Assembly: GCA_037389465.1 (NCBI GenBank)
Contig: JAZARR010000077.1
Span: 620,001 to 684,000 of the forward strand
DNA: 64,000 nucleotides
Direction of reading: 5' to 3'
Origin: Baylisascaris procyonis
Taxonomy: Eukaryota; Nematoda; Chromadorea; Rhabditida; Ascarididae
Shown here: positions 26,235-38,420 of the stretch, one piece after another
Position numbering within the stretch: position 1 is the first letter of the stretch
How the letters are laid out: every line of letters starts with the position of its first letter
Made by a program: the position numbers and the translations under genes
The notes under the pieces: model-generated
What the model saw: the letters and a program-made list of their open reading frames with translations, nothing else
The model's database searches: none
What the model was told of the DNA's origin: nothing

Positions 26235-28228
26235 TTGAATTCGTCTTTTCTTGATCCATTGCCACTTTCATCCTTTCATTCTAAATCTTTTCTTTTGTCT
26301 TTCCTTTCTTTAAAAAAGATTTTATCAAAGGCGTCCTTTCATGATTCAGAACCCCTCAGTATAAATCATGTGGATAGGCTATTTGTCGTGAAATTTCAAA
26401 TTACCTGGCGCATTTCTGAAAACAGCGTGGATTGGGACGACTGTAGTTCATTGTTCGACTTCAATATTCCTCGTTTTTTTTTTCTTCAAATGTATTTTTT
26501 TTTCTTTTATAGTTTCCTTCTCTTCCCTTCTTCTCTTACAACCTGAAATAATTTACTATTTCGTGCGAATCTTCTGAATGATTCGTTCTTTGTTTTCGTT
26601 CATTATTCACTCAACAATGTCGATGCGTGGCTCACGGAATTTAAGATTCAGTTAATAAAGCGGCGATTTGATGAGTTTGCATTGAGAGGCGTAAATGTAA
26701 TCAACATTTAGTTTCATTTCAAATCCTGAAGTTCAACTTTAGTTCGTTCGTGTTCGTGATGAGGACGCGGTTCTCTCGCTGATGAGCAGAAGTAAGCTGC
26801 GGTCCTCAAGGGAGTGCTGGTTTTGTGCATTGCGGTTCTTTTACAATGTTTTCTTCGTTTAACAGTCATTAAATTCCCATGGACGATGGGTTTTTCTCAA
26901 GGAAAGGATGAAGCACTTTTGATGTTTTTTATACGGCGAGGAAAAAAAAGAGAAAGAAATTATGGCGGGTCATTAAAGTAACTAGCATACTGATGTTATC
27001 AGTATTTACTTCTAAATCAATATTTGCCTTTAATTTATCCCTCAATATTCCCCTTTAACTGCTTGCAACTCACTCTGTTTATGTAAAGTAATAGGCCGCA
27101 TGCAATATTTAAACAATCAGTTCAGTTTTTATAATTGATATCTTTTCGCAGTTGACCGTCTTTACATTTGACTGATAGACTAATTTAAGGGATCCATTCA
27201 AATGAATGTGATCCTTGGTTTTCACGTATATGATGCGATAAGACTGAAAGTTTGCAAGGAAAAATTATCGTTACATGATAAGCTGCTTGGTTTGTAGTGT
27301 CACCTCAAAACAGTGCTCATTGTTATAGTTTTCTGTGGAAAGTGATCGGGACGAGGGAGGTGGTGAAGGGGGCAGAGGGATGACGGAAAATCACTTCCAT
27401 AAAAATTCTGGTCTAGGTGCGAGTAGTCAAGCATTTGCATCTTATCATGAGCACTCCAGTGCGGTGTGCATATCGGCAGTAATGAAGTTCTGTCGAATCG
27501 GCAATATTGCCTTTCGTCTTCGACTACTTCCTATTTTTCTTCCTTCTCTCTGCCTTTCTCTCTTTACCTCTCTTTGCTTCTCTCTCGTTGTCGATACTGA
27601 TTACGATCTAGCGGGTCGAAAACGGCGTAAATAAAGTAGAATCTTCCCATTGTGATTAGTGTTTTTCGTGCTCTGTATATTACCGTCACTCGCTGTGTAT
27701 ATGCTAGGAAACATCTCAATTAAATTCCAGCAAATGGTTTTCAAATCCCTTTTATTCTGCAAAGAAATTTCCCTTCTTTCTGATGGACATGCTCGAAAAG
27801 AGCAACTTTCTGTAATTTCGAGGACTAATCGTTAAAAGTTTTGAAAATGATTTTCTACGAGTCTTTTTTTCTTTCTTTTTTTTTCTTTTTGAAGACGAAG
27901 GAGATATCTTCTGTACTATGTGGTATTTTTTATGGACATACATGTAAAGCATGCGATCAATATCCGAGAATGTTACTGTAGTACTTGATCGCTGGAAGAC
28001 GCTTTTTTCTGTTTTTATAGAACAGCTCCTGCCTTTTCACAGAGAATAATGAAATATGTTGGATAAAAACCGAACAACGCATTCAACATTTTGATTATGC
28101 GCGATAATGATCTATTCACGCCTACTGTCTTTGTCTTTATCGCCTGATCAACTCCTTGATTTTAGGTTTGGTCAATTCTGTACGTATAATTTTGATTGAG
28201 TGATGAGTAGAAAATGAGCTGATCGAAC

Positions 28229-28248
28229 AAAAAAAAAAAAAAAAAAAA
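28229..28248. repeat. poly(A) run of 20
   Basis: Uninterrupted A20. It may be a retroposon tail or a slippage product; no LINE or SINE body was recognised on its 5' side. Confidence 0.8.
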
Positions 28249-29676
28249 CTCAAATCGCCATGTGTTCAGAATAAAGCACCATGTGTTGAAAATTTCAAAA
28301 CATCAGCATAGGCGGTTGCATGAAGATTCGTAATGTTTAGTAATTGTGGAGTTTCTTTTCAAATACGGGCTTTATTCCGTAGGTAGTCTAAATTGGCGAG
28401 TGTCCAGTTTTGACTGAAGAATTCCCCATGCTGCTTTCCATACCGCCATATATGAGGGAAAACACCCCTCATTCTCATTTGTTATGGCTTGTATTTGTCC
28501 GTGAAACGAAATTGAATTGGGGAAATATTTTCCTCCTGAAACCGTAATAGTTTGAGCTTGAAGTTTCAAGCATGGAGTTTTTTATGTGGAAGTTTGTTTG
28601 TGCGCCTCATCTTCTCCGACTTCGGAAAGAGAGGAGGAAGTTGGAAGGAATCTGTCTCTCACCTCCCCTCTCTCTTCCCTCCCCACCTCCAGATTTTGAG
28701 CGGAATGTGGGGCAACTCCAAATTTATTTGTAATCACTTAACAGAGAATGAAAAAATTTTAAGCGTGTTGCCCTGTGATAATGTTTAAAGAGTTACGGAA
28801 AGAAACTGCAAAAAGTCCATGTGGTGCTTTTAGTTTTTCCTTCATTCTCATCTTTTTTTATGAGTTGTAAAGGTAATTCGCAACTGCTGTGATTTTTCAC
28901 TTAAGATCAACCCTAAGCCAACTATTTTAATGTATCCTGATTTTTTTCCTCTCAATCAACGTTATCCTTCTCTTCGAGAATCACCGACGCCATCATTTCA
29001 CTTCATATTGGCCTTCTAGAAATGATATATTTCAAGGGCGTCAATATTAAAAGGATGCCTCAGTTAGTGATTGTGCTCACCTTTTTGAAGTTAGGGTCGA
29101 TATCGCAACATCTTTTATCATTTTAGTGAATTTGCTGCTAGATGTGTGGAAAACTTACTCTCAACTTTATAAAGGTGACCCTATTACTGGACGTGTTCAA
29201 GCTTGTCAAGAAGGGAAAATCTTTGTGTATCTCTGCATTTAACTATGCACAGATACATGTAACTTGAAAATGCCATTTCCGATGACCACTAATACTTCCT
29301 CAAAGCACTGAGCGTTTATTCATTGCGCAGCGACGGCAATTCAATTTACAACTGCACTCGCTTGGAAACATCTCGTCATGTTTAATGTACATAACGATGA
29401 GAAGTTTTTTCTTGCACACGCATGGACGTATCGTCAGTGAAAGTGCTTCCTCGTAATACAGAAGCGTTATGTTCTCTATAAGTGCAGAAAAGAGCAAAAA
29501 TTTTTGAGGTTATAGTTTTCCACGCTTTCTGTTAAGGTAGCGGCAAGGAAACTTTCGCATTGATGCGTGAAACGAGGCTAACCTATCGTCTTTATTATTC
29601 AAGAAATCTCACCTTTCTCATGTTTAATGTCGAGATCACTCGAAAAGTCACTCATCCACATACGCTTAAAGTCCCC

Positions 29677-29684
29677 TATATAAG
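29677..29684 (+). promoter_or_regulatory. TATA-like box (candidate)
   Basis: TATATAAG inside CCCCTATATAAGG, about 750 bp upstream of the ATG at 30436. If it sets a start site about 30 bp downstream, the 5' leader would be long or contain an intron. This is a motif match only; TATA-like words are frequent in AT-rich DNA. Confidence 0.25.
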
Positions 29685-29882
29685 GAAAAGTGTCACGTCG
29701 GAGGCAGCGTGGAACACAACAGCTTATGCGTAGTTATATATTTCAGTGCGGAATTCCCAAAGGCACCCCAGTAATAGCGGATCAGTTATTCCAGAGCGTG
29801 GCGTCCTGTAGGCGGTCGACAAAAATATCTTAGGACTAGAATCTGCCTCTGACTATTTGCACTGTTGGGAGTTGGCGTCGGA

Positions 29883-29898
29883 TGACTCAGCGGAAGTG
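29883..29898 (+). promoter_or_regulatory. AP-1/ETS-like composite site (candidate)
   Basis: TGACTCA (29883-29889, AP-1 consensus) is followed after one base by CGGAAGTG (29891-29898, ETS core). Such adjacent pairs act as Ras/MAPK-responsive elements in animals. It lies between the TATA-like word and the candidate first exon. The pairing may be chance. Confidence 0.25.
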
Positions 29899-30435
29899 GG
29901 GAGAGGAGAAGGAGGAAGGAATGATGCCCCGCATCCATTGCACTGATACTTCATCTGTAAGATTGCAAGTGTTGCCGCAGTGCAGATCGTCTCACGTTAA
30001 ATGTGCATCATATCAGACTTTCTCAACACCATGCTGTCGCGGCGGGCAGAATTGCCTCTAAGTTTTGCTGTGCTGTAGTGGTAATCGTTTCTGTGTTACG
30101 CGGTGTTCTAAACTAGTGTGATGCCATGAGGCGATTTTTGGCAGGAGTAGAGGATAGCTTGATGGGGTTGAAAAAAAGGGAACAGATGAAGTGGATTTTA
30201 ACGAGAAGAAAAAGTCAAATATCGCCATGTGTGCATCATGCTATCGCGTTCAAACTCTTGAATGTTCAGCGCGTATGAAACGTTCGATCGATACGTTGTG
30301 TATACTTGCCGCCTTCAGGCAGTTTTGTATAGTGGGTGCTGCAAGGAGGTCAACAGAGACCACTCGGGGTTCGCCAGTTCGTGAAGCAATGCATCGGCGA
30401 GGCGGCTGTTAGCGAGCTGTTATAGTTGTTTTTAT

Positions 30436-30556
30436 ATGCGGTTGCTTGGTGCACCCGCTGGCCACTGCTTTGCGCTGTTGACCTTTTACGGTGTGATTTC
30501 TCTGTTGTTCGCTCCCGTTACGAATGCTGCTGCTGCGAAAACAAGAATACAAAAAG
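30436..30556 (+). CDS. ptp-3: alternative first exon, signal peptide of short LAR isoform (candidate)
   Basis: The ATG at 30436 opens a 40-codon stretch with the features of a secretory signal peptide: Arg2, a hydrophobic core around residues 12-26 (FALLTFYGVISLLFAP), then a small-residue region VTNAAAAK that fits signal peptidase cleavage. The frame is closed upstream by TGA at 30382. At 30556 the sequence AAAAAG is followed by GT (donor AAG|GTTGGA, acceptable before the junction, weak after it), leaving one base of a codon (phase 1). The first downstream FN3 exon (38239) needs exactly a phase 1 donor, and joining them gives ...RIQK-V-PSAPRD. In C. elegans, ptp-3 makes a short form, PTP-3B, lacking the Ig domains and FN3-1 to 4; this exon would supply the N-terminus of the equivalent form. 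Transcription and splicing are inferred, not shown. Without splicing the frame runs to a stop at about 30736. Confidence 0.6.
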
Positions 30557-31998
30557 GTTGGAGCTCTTCATTTTCGCGTTTTATACTAATTCATTTTTTC
30601 TGTGTTCCACGATTATTTGGTTTATTTGCAATGTTACGATTATATGTTACAATGTTACAATTATATGCACTGTTAAATCATTGCGCCAGCTTGTTATTGA
30701 GTGTACTGCTTGATAGCGCACATGCGGAATCCACCTAGGAGATTTAGTTCCCTACTATCTGAAGGAACTATCCTTAAATGTATTGCGTTGCGACAGCTAT
30801 CACTAAACGTGTTTGTTCTGATATAGTATAGTGTGGTTGCATTAAAAACGATGATGAATCTCAAGCTTTTCCAGAATGTGCCGCTGTGTGCTCATTTCTC
30901 TGTTCTGAAAGCGATATTTTTGAATTGTGCCTTCAAAAAGCTTTGCCGCACTCACCGACCCTTTTTTATGAATTTAACGAGCATTGACTATTTATTAAAA
31001 CAGCGATTGCATGTCTGTGCCTCTATGGTGCCTTTCTATAGTGATGCGGGAAAAAAAGTGGTTTTATTCCTTCAGTAATTGCTTGTGATATTTCTTGCAG
31101 TGTTTTGGTATGTGTTCGAATGAATCATTTCATATCATTGGTTATCTTTGTTGGCATCGCCGACGAAAGATACCAGTCGTTTCATTGCATATGTGGTGCA
31201 TGTCAGTGTAAGGCTTTGACAGGAAAATCATTGCATTCTACTTGAAATTCTAAGAGGATGGTCACCCTTGCAACGACCTTTCCCACCTGCCGTTTATTGA
31301 TGTGTTTGCGTCTTTCTTGAAGTAAATCTTGTTTGGTGGCTTATTAGTGGTATCAGAATGGTTTATTCTTGAAGTAAATCATTATTAATGGAAAAATAAA
31401 TATCGAAAGCATTATTGCCGTAAAAAATTCTTAGGCTAGTAGACGAATATTTATAATGTTGTGCGATGAGCAGACAATATCCGCTTCAGTTCACGCAAAA
31501 GGACTTTGTTTAATAGTTGAATGGAGATAGCGCGGACATTGCAGCCTCGGGATAATCCACGTAGTGGCTGAAAATGTCAATTCTTTTCAAATTTCGTATT
31601 GCGCAGCTGTCTCTGCTCAAATTTCTCGTTTATTTTTCTTTTTTATGCGTTTCTTCTTGGTTAGAAGCCCCTCTTCTATTGTCCTCAAAAAGCTGCGTAC
31701 TTTTAGAGCTGTTCTCATTGTTTTTGTTTTGTTTTTTTTTTTTTTTTAAATTTGCATTTCTAAAGCGCGTCATGGCAGTGTTGCATGTATGCCTGTGTTT
31801 GTTTTTGGGTGCGTATGGTAATAAAAACGCGCACATGTGTTTATCGATTTGTCCGGTAGTTTGAGCTCGAAACCATAAAACCTCTAGGCATGAAATTCCG
31901 TGATAGTAGTCCAACAGCATGAAGTGACCGTTTAAAGCAACCACTCCGTCGTTAGCAGCAAAAGGATTTAAAGATATTTTGATGCCTTTAAAATTTGG

Positions 31999-32056
31999 CT
32001 TATGAGTTCTCATTTTGTAACCAAAGAATTTAACTTATAAGTTCTCATTTTGCAAC
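31999..32056 (+). repeat. short direct repeat, period 35
   Basis: Two 23-bp copies of CTTATGAGTTCTCATTTTG plus YAAC, at 31999-32021 and 32034-32056, separated by 12 bp, with two or three mismatches. Confidence 0.7.
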
Positions 32057-34619
32057 TCATGAAGTCAAAAATTGTTTGCTGTCGTTCATGAAATGGTGAG
32101 CGAGACTATCAAGACAAATGTAGTACCACCGTCTCGGGCACTTTTCCACTTATTAAGTCGCAAGCAGGGCAAATAATCGAAATAAATTTCGCTTGTGGGC
32201 TGTGCTTGCTAATTCATTCACAAAATGATGAATTTTATATATTGTTTCATTTAGATCGGAACTTTGCAAATTAAAAATATTTGCAGTGCTCATTCACAAG
32301 GCTCCAATCGTGTTTTTATACGTTTTCGTTAGCGTTTGACATTCCCATTTCATGCAATTTGTATGCAATGTGTATGTAATTTTCTGGGATATGCTTATCT
32401 GCAAATCGCATCAGCTGCATTGCTGAAATTTGCTAATGCAAACTGCAACATCGGGATGCCTTTGTGCATTTCAGTCTTTGGAACTTAAATAGATGGCAGA
32501 TTCAAATTTCTGGCAGAAGCGGATGGATTTACTCAAAAAGGAATTTGCTCATTGACAGTATAGACCACAGCTCGATTTCTAAAAATATTGTTAGGCGCGT
32601 TATCATTTGTCTGCATACTTGCGCAACCGGTTGACTTGGTGGGTGGCTTTGAGTGATAGTTGTTTCGAAATTCTTTAAATAGCTGTGTGGGTAGGATTGT
32701 TGCGCTCGATGCACCAAGTGCAACGCAACCCTCCTCCCCCCTCCCCCACCTGCCTCCCCTCACTAAAAGAAGGGAGGAAGAGATAAGGTTGGTATGGTTG
32801 TCCGAATTCGAAAAGGGAGCGCTTATGGGCTCCCAGTTCGTGATACGTCAGCGGCTTCGAAATTAAAGGCCGAACGCCAGTGGACTCGAACATGAAACGA
32901 AGACGTAGACGATCATCGGTTGTGACAAAATATGCTATATTTTTGTGATGACAGGTGGCCAGGGCATCTCGGTCTTATTTTATCACATTTGCTTGGACTC
33001 GATTTGTCGTGTACGTCAGTGGTAGATGCTAATCCCGGCCTCTCCTCCTCCTCCTCCAACCATCGTCCAAAAAGTTTTAGGTCCGTCCCGTCTCAATAAC
33101 TCCACTCTGTTCCGTCGAAAAATCCCTGCTTCTTTGTTTCAAAAGCTACTCCCGTTTCCATAAGAGTGGTGCCGATGATATTTGTATTAGGAATCTTAAA
33201 AGGGAAACCATTTTTACTTGCAGAACATTCCGATATTCGATTATAGCAGTCCGAAATGTAGCCTCTCATAAAAGTCGGTGAGTATGAACACAACAGCAGT
33301 GTTAATTGGTGCTCTGTTAACTTTAATAAGACAGTATTGCTCTCTTTTATGTATAAAAAAAGTTCTTATCTATTATTCTGGTTTTCAGGATGTACTAAGT
33401 TCTGGTTTAGGGCGGCATGGTTAATTAAGAGTATACTATTTAGTTCTGCGGAAGTAGGTTGTGAAATATGTGCTGCTTCTGAATTCCTTCCCTGTCTAGA
33501 GAATCGTCAGAGAAACCGTTCTGAGCAGATCAGGTTGCCATGTTTTTAATTTCGCTGAAGAGCTGCAGCCTCATGGTGAAAAGCGATGTTTATATCGAAC
33601 GAATTCCCACGTTGCACTTAGAAGAGCATTGCTGAAGCTGCTACGAAGCCGAATACGCTTCTTGGCTTTGGTAAGAGCAGGTTTCGATTTCCTGGCACTG
33701 GAGTGGCGTGCTGTTTCTTTCCCTCGGTTGCACATTACATCACGCTTTGCTAAACCATTTTCGCAGCTAATAAGTTAGGGGAACTTTCTGCTGTAAGCGA
33801 CTGCTAAACACATTTTCGTATTGCCAACAAAACTTTGAGCGAGTTCCTTATCCCTTCATAACCACCAACTATCCGTAAAAATTTATTTCAGTAGCTTACA
33901 ATTTTGTTTGTTCAAGCAAGGTTGCGTATGAGCGTACGCAAAAGGAGCAGTGCTGTATATTGTGTAAAGGGCACAAGTGAACTAGAAGCGTATAGGGCGA
34001 ATGATACAGGTGCACACTTTATGTTTTGTTGATGATAGTGTGACAGTTAGTGTATCGAAAGTGAAAATTGAGTCGTTGAGAGGCAATCGAACATGTGTGC
34101 GTTTCTTAGCAAGTTTATTACATTTAATCTCTATGCATTTCAGATGATGTACAAAAAGCTAAGCCATCTTGTGGTAGCTGTTCCTAGCACAGAAAAAAGG
34201 AAATTGTGGAAGGAGTTCCCCGAACAGAGCTTTTTATTTTATTATTGCAAAAACCTACATTGAATTATTAAGCTGAAACGGCAGCTGACATTGGGATCGG
34301 CGTTCTTTTTTCCTTGCAACATACCATGATGTCAGTAAAAAAGTGGTTCCCCCAACTATGAGATTAGAGCACCATTTTCCTGAAATATGAACAGTGCATC
34401 TCCCCTCCCCCAATTTGCCGAAGCCAGGTTTTTTTAAATGTGAGGATGACCTGAATTAGAAGCATATAATGTCGCAAAATGCAATATGAAACTTCATTTG
34501 GTGACCAAATACGAATAGCAGTTCGAAAGCAGTTCATCATCCACTATCAACATTCCTGTTTTTCTTCTGCTCGTGTTCACCAATAATTTTCATGGGGAGA
34601 TGCAAAACGATTTGAGTAA

Positions 34620-34642
34620 TTTTTTTTTTTTTTTTTTTTTTT
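34620..34642. repeat. poly(T) run of 23
   Basis: Uninterrupted T23; equivalent runs occur at 8452 and 57842. Confidence 0.8.
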
Positions 34643-37600
34643 CAATAGGAACGGTTCAGCAGTGATCTGCGTTAGGCGTTTGATGCCTATGCTGATCACA
34701 TCGTCATTGCAGATTTGGTTAGCACATTCCTTAGCATGCTTGAAGATGCAATATATAAGAATTGCTCGCACTTATTGAAGTAGTCAAAAGGGGCACCTCA
34801 TTGCATATGAACTTGATCATATAAAGCCTCAAATGGAAGTACCGTTCTTTCTACCTTTCCTATTATACATTCACCGCCCTTTTCCGTCACCTATGGATCG
34901 CTACTCGAAAGATTTGGCCAGATTCGAGTGAATGGCTGTTGTTGGCGGTGGCATTTTAATTGCTTGATCCAGACGAGTGCATTGTTATTACTGAGAAATA
35001 TTCTGTCTGAATTTTTAGCGGCAATATACTTTGAGGCCCTTCCTTGTCAAAGTCGGTTGGGTTAATCGATCCCACGTTAATACTTTTGGTTCAGAAAACG
35101 TCATCTTTTTACGGATGAAGTTTGGATTACAGTAGCCATAGATCCCTTCTGCAGAGTTGAATAGGGAAAGCATTTGGAATTGCGTATACTTGTTCTTTTG
35201 CAGTCTGTCTGTTAAGTCGTTTTTTTACGGTCTCTTTGCAGACTTAGAGGTAGAAAAGTCTCTACTCATCCGCGGCCTTATCAGGGATGACGCACGCACT
35301 TGGATAGCCTTAACTTTCTCTTTATAATTATCCCATATATTCTCGTTCTGAATTGTACAATCTTTCCACCAACCGGCATGTTGGATCGTTGCATGGGCAG
35401 TGAATGACTGCAGTTGTGTTTGGTTTTCATTTCTTCCTATTTCAGGAAATTGCTATACTTCCGGTAGCTGTTCCGTGTTATTTGAAGGACATTTTAATTA
35501 TTCTGCTGGTCGAATACGTTAGAATTCTATTGTTTAAGTGTGCATTCTGAGCACGATGTCCTAAGTTTTACATTGTTTCCTTTGCAGTTTGTAAATCCGA
35601 CCACGATTGCCAAATGGGATCCGTTAATGTAACAGAAAAAATCGAGAAATTTAAGTTATTTATTCAAGGCACTGAATTTATATGTGGAGGACGGGAATGT
35701 CAAACGGTTGCATTGTCTTCCAAGGTGTCGTGTCGTTCACTTTTGAGGAAGTGCTGTTGATTTCACGTTCACTTTGCTTGATGACTGCAGCCTCGTTATC
35801 CTCAAGTTTTTTTCCTCAAATTTTTCAATGCATTTTTTCAATCAGAGGGCTAAGTAGTGTGCAGCTCTTCTTTTATCATTGACGAGGTCATCTTGGGACG
35901 TCGATTCCGATTAAACAAGTTCCGCACTTGCAGTTAGCCTGTCTCATACGGAATGTTGCGAATCGTCGGATATATCCTGGTCCCTTAACTTTTCTGTTCT
36001 TCCGTACGTTTCACCTTCATGCTGGACGTCCTATTCAAGCTTAGAATTGTTCATTAACATATTTTCACCTTAAACGGATGATTTTGTTCTCCCTCTCATA
36101 TCCTCTGCCCTAATAGGCCGCACTACCGAATTTTGCTTAACACATCTGCGATCGTTTAGACATATCGACGTTGAAGGACCAGCTGAATATTTCTCTAAAG
36201 CAGATAAAGGGAGCAATGCTAAGATCTTATATAGCGAAGAGCGATGTTATGTTCTCAACAATACTTCAGTCCTTGTGCGCTTCTTTAGAGTTGAAATTAG
36301 CAGACTGAGTGTTGCCTTGTGCTGTCGGTCATAGAATTTGGAATAATATGACACCGCAACGTAAAAGTGATGACCAGATGGCTGTCCTTTTAAGGGACCA
36401 TCCTTGCATAAAAGCAACACTCACTCAGGTTACCTAAGGACGGATGTAGCACGGAGGCTCACGAAGCGGGGACATTTCTTTGTGACAGCAATTATAGCGT
36501 AGAAGTATGGCCGCTGATGAGAATTGGCTGTGTATTTGTAGTTAGCTGGCTGGACGATATTAAGTGGCGGTGAACCAAGGAGGTATTTTTCAATTGGCTT
36601 TCGCCGGCGGGCGCCTTAAAGATTTGAGAGAGAGGCCTTCACACGTCTTCTTCCCTACTAAATCATTGCGCTGTTTATATTTGATCACAAGTTCAAAAGT
36701 TTGCTTGTTGGTGCCCGATTATTAGACTCTCAATGTTCCAAAAGTCGTCAGAAGTTTACGCGTATGGCCATTGTGTAAAATGCGACCGGTATGATCGCTT
36801 TCATCCGCTGATTTGCTCATCGGGTGGCTGGCGGATTGTCCAAAATTGCAGCTGTGCTACTGCCTAGAGGTAAGCGTAAACAAAGGTTGATGGGCAAAAT
36901 GGTGCGATCATCACCGGTCATCTTTTATGAGTGCTTTACCTATGTGACGAATGTGAATACATGATGTCTGCCTAGAGCCCACCATTCGAAGAGTCCCTGC
37001 ACTTTAGTTTTGTAGTCTTTAATAGAACGGCACTTCCACCTTACTTCATTTAAAGCGGTTTGTTAATGCACGACCGATAAGGCTGCGATCCGTTTAATTG
37101 ATGAGATTTGCGCGTGCCATTATGTGTTTCATGCTAAACTTCTTTTAAAGCAATAAAGGTGTGTTGTTCATTTGGGTGTACGCTTCTGTTCTCGGTTGCA
37201 TGCTTTTAGAGAGTAGCGTATCGATTGTGACTTGTTTGCATTTTTCCACCCTCCTTCCAATCCCTCTTTCTTGGTTCTAGTCGACTGTGATCGCATGTTG
37301 CATTTATTCGTAATTGTTGTTTTGAACTCTTTAAAGAGGCGCTTCTAGTAACTGTCGAAGTGCTTTCATTGTTTTCAGATAGCTGTGCGTAATTGTTTTC
37401 ATTAGCTCCTTTCAGCCAGTCAGTATTATATAACAGCTCAGTATCTGGTTAAAGTGTATCGAAATGTGAAACTTAGGAAGAAGATAATGATTCTTTTTTC
37501 GCTTGTCGGTTTGCTTCAAGCTGTTCCACATGGAATTTGAAATATTACATTAAGGTGCCTAAGACATTGCACTATCCTACCGCGTAGTTTGTGAACAAAA

Positions 37601-38238
37601 CGGTGTGGAGTAAGAAGAGAAAATTTTGGATTTAAGGTAATGTGTGTGTTTTTTTCCATGTATTGAGAGCACCAAAATATTTGGATAGTTCCGATGTGAA
37701 ATACAGTTCGTTCTTTGAGTTTGATTGTTGAATTGCCATTTAAAAACTGACGGGTACTCAACGATTTTTTAAGCTAGGGGCTTCAATATAAATTCGTTAT
37801 TGTTTCCTACTCCCTAATTACAGTCGCCACTCAATTTGCGCATAGTGAGGGCGCTCGAAAAGATTCGATGATGTAGAGAAAGTGAGGCGATATGCTGGAA
37901 TTGTTGGACAAGCTGAGCTACAATAAAGATTAATTTATAGCACAGCTGTGCTTGCGTTCTATGAAATTCTAGTAATGGTGACATTGGCTTTTTCCCATGT
38001 CCGCCGCTTTTTTTCACTTCCTAAGTTTCTTATACATTCGTTTTTGCTAGATTCCCTGTGGAAATGAGTAACATTTATTCGTGCAATAAATTGCCATCTT
38101 TGACCACTTCATTATATTACTCACATGCAGGACACCATGAAAAAACTTAACTCAGTAATTTAATATGGTTTCACAAAACACTGGTGAAGTCAGTGCAATG
38201 GCGATGGAGGTGTTCATGAATGTATTTTTTCATTTCAG

Positions 38239-38420
38239 TTCCATCGGCGCCCCGTGATATCGAAGTGGTGCAGGTCAATGCGTCGGCCGTAAAAGTTAGC
38301 TGGGAACGGCCAGCGCATGCGAACGGCGATATAATCGGCTATTATGTTTACAAAGATAAGTTGCTGAACGGCGAACCGGTCAACGACAAATTACAGAGGG
38401 GCATCATCTATGACCAACAT
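38239..38420 (+). CDS. ptp-3: LAR-type receptor tyrosine phosphatase, exon: start of FN3-5
   Basis: Acceptor TTTCAG; the exon opens with two bases of a split codon (phase 1) and ends in phase 0 at CAT|GTGAGA. It encodes VPSAPRDIEVVQVN, then VSWERP (the FN3 B-strand Trp), then GDIIGYYVYKDKLLNGEPVN and ends GIIYDQH. This is the first half of an FN3 domain. The NGEP word, the IRGY/IIGY strand and the PSxPRxVEV-type start resemble FN3-5 of LAR (PTPRF) as I recall it. It contains an NAS glycosylation sequon. The exon starts precisely at an FN3 domain boundary, which makes it a natural entry point for isoforms with different N-termini. The protein is a type I membrane cell-adhesion phosphatase that works at synapses and in axon guidance and epithelial junctions in worms and flies. 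Paralogue choice (LAR versus another FN3 receptor) is inferred from three consecutive domains. Confidence 0.85.

Larger units (their letters stand above)
26235..30435. other. non-coding stretch leading into putative promoter
   Basis: No conserved coding sequence is visible. It contains a 20-nt A run (28229-28248), several polypyrimidine/polypurine tracts (about 27540-27590, 28620-28690, 29890-29930) and, from about 29670, a more G+C-rich zone with TATA-like and AP-1/ETS-like words ahead of the exon at 30436. An in-frame TGA at 30382-30384 closes the reading frame upstream of that ATG. Confidence 0.45.
30557..38238 (+). other. ptp-3: intron (if 30436 exon is used)
   Basis: 7.7 kb between the candidate signal exon and the first FN3-5 exon, with a good acceptor, TTTCATTTCAG, ending at 38238. 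It contains a repeated TTCTTGAAGTAAATC at about 31316 and 31366, a 23-bp direct repeat (31999-32021 and 32034-32056), a T23 run (34620-34642) and C/T-rich tracts around 32730-32760 and 33040-33060. No additional FN3- or Ig-like exon was recognised. Confidence 0.5.

Noticed and set aside
31630..32013. Minus-strand open frame of 127 codons
   Set aside because: Length comes partly from a poly-A run read as Lys; no domain or splice support.
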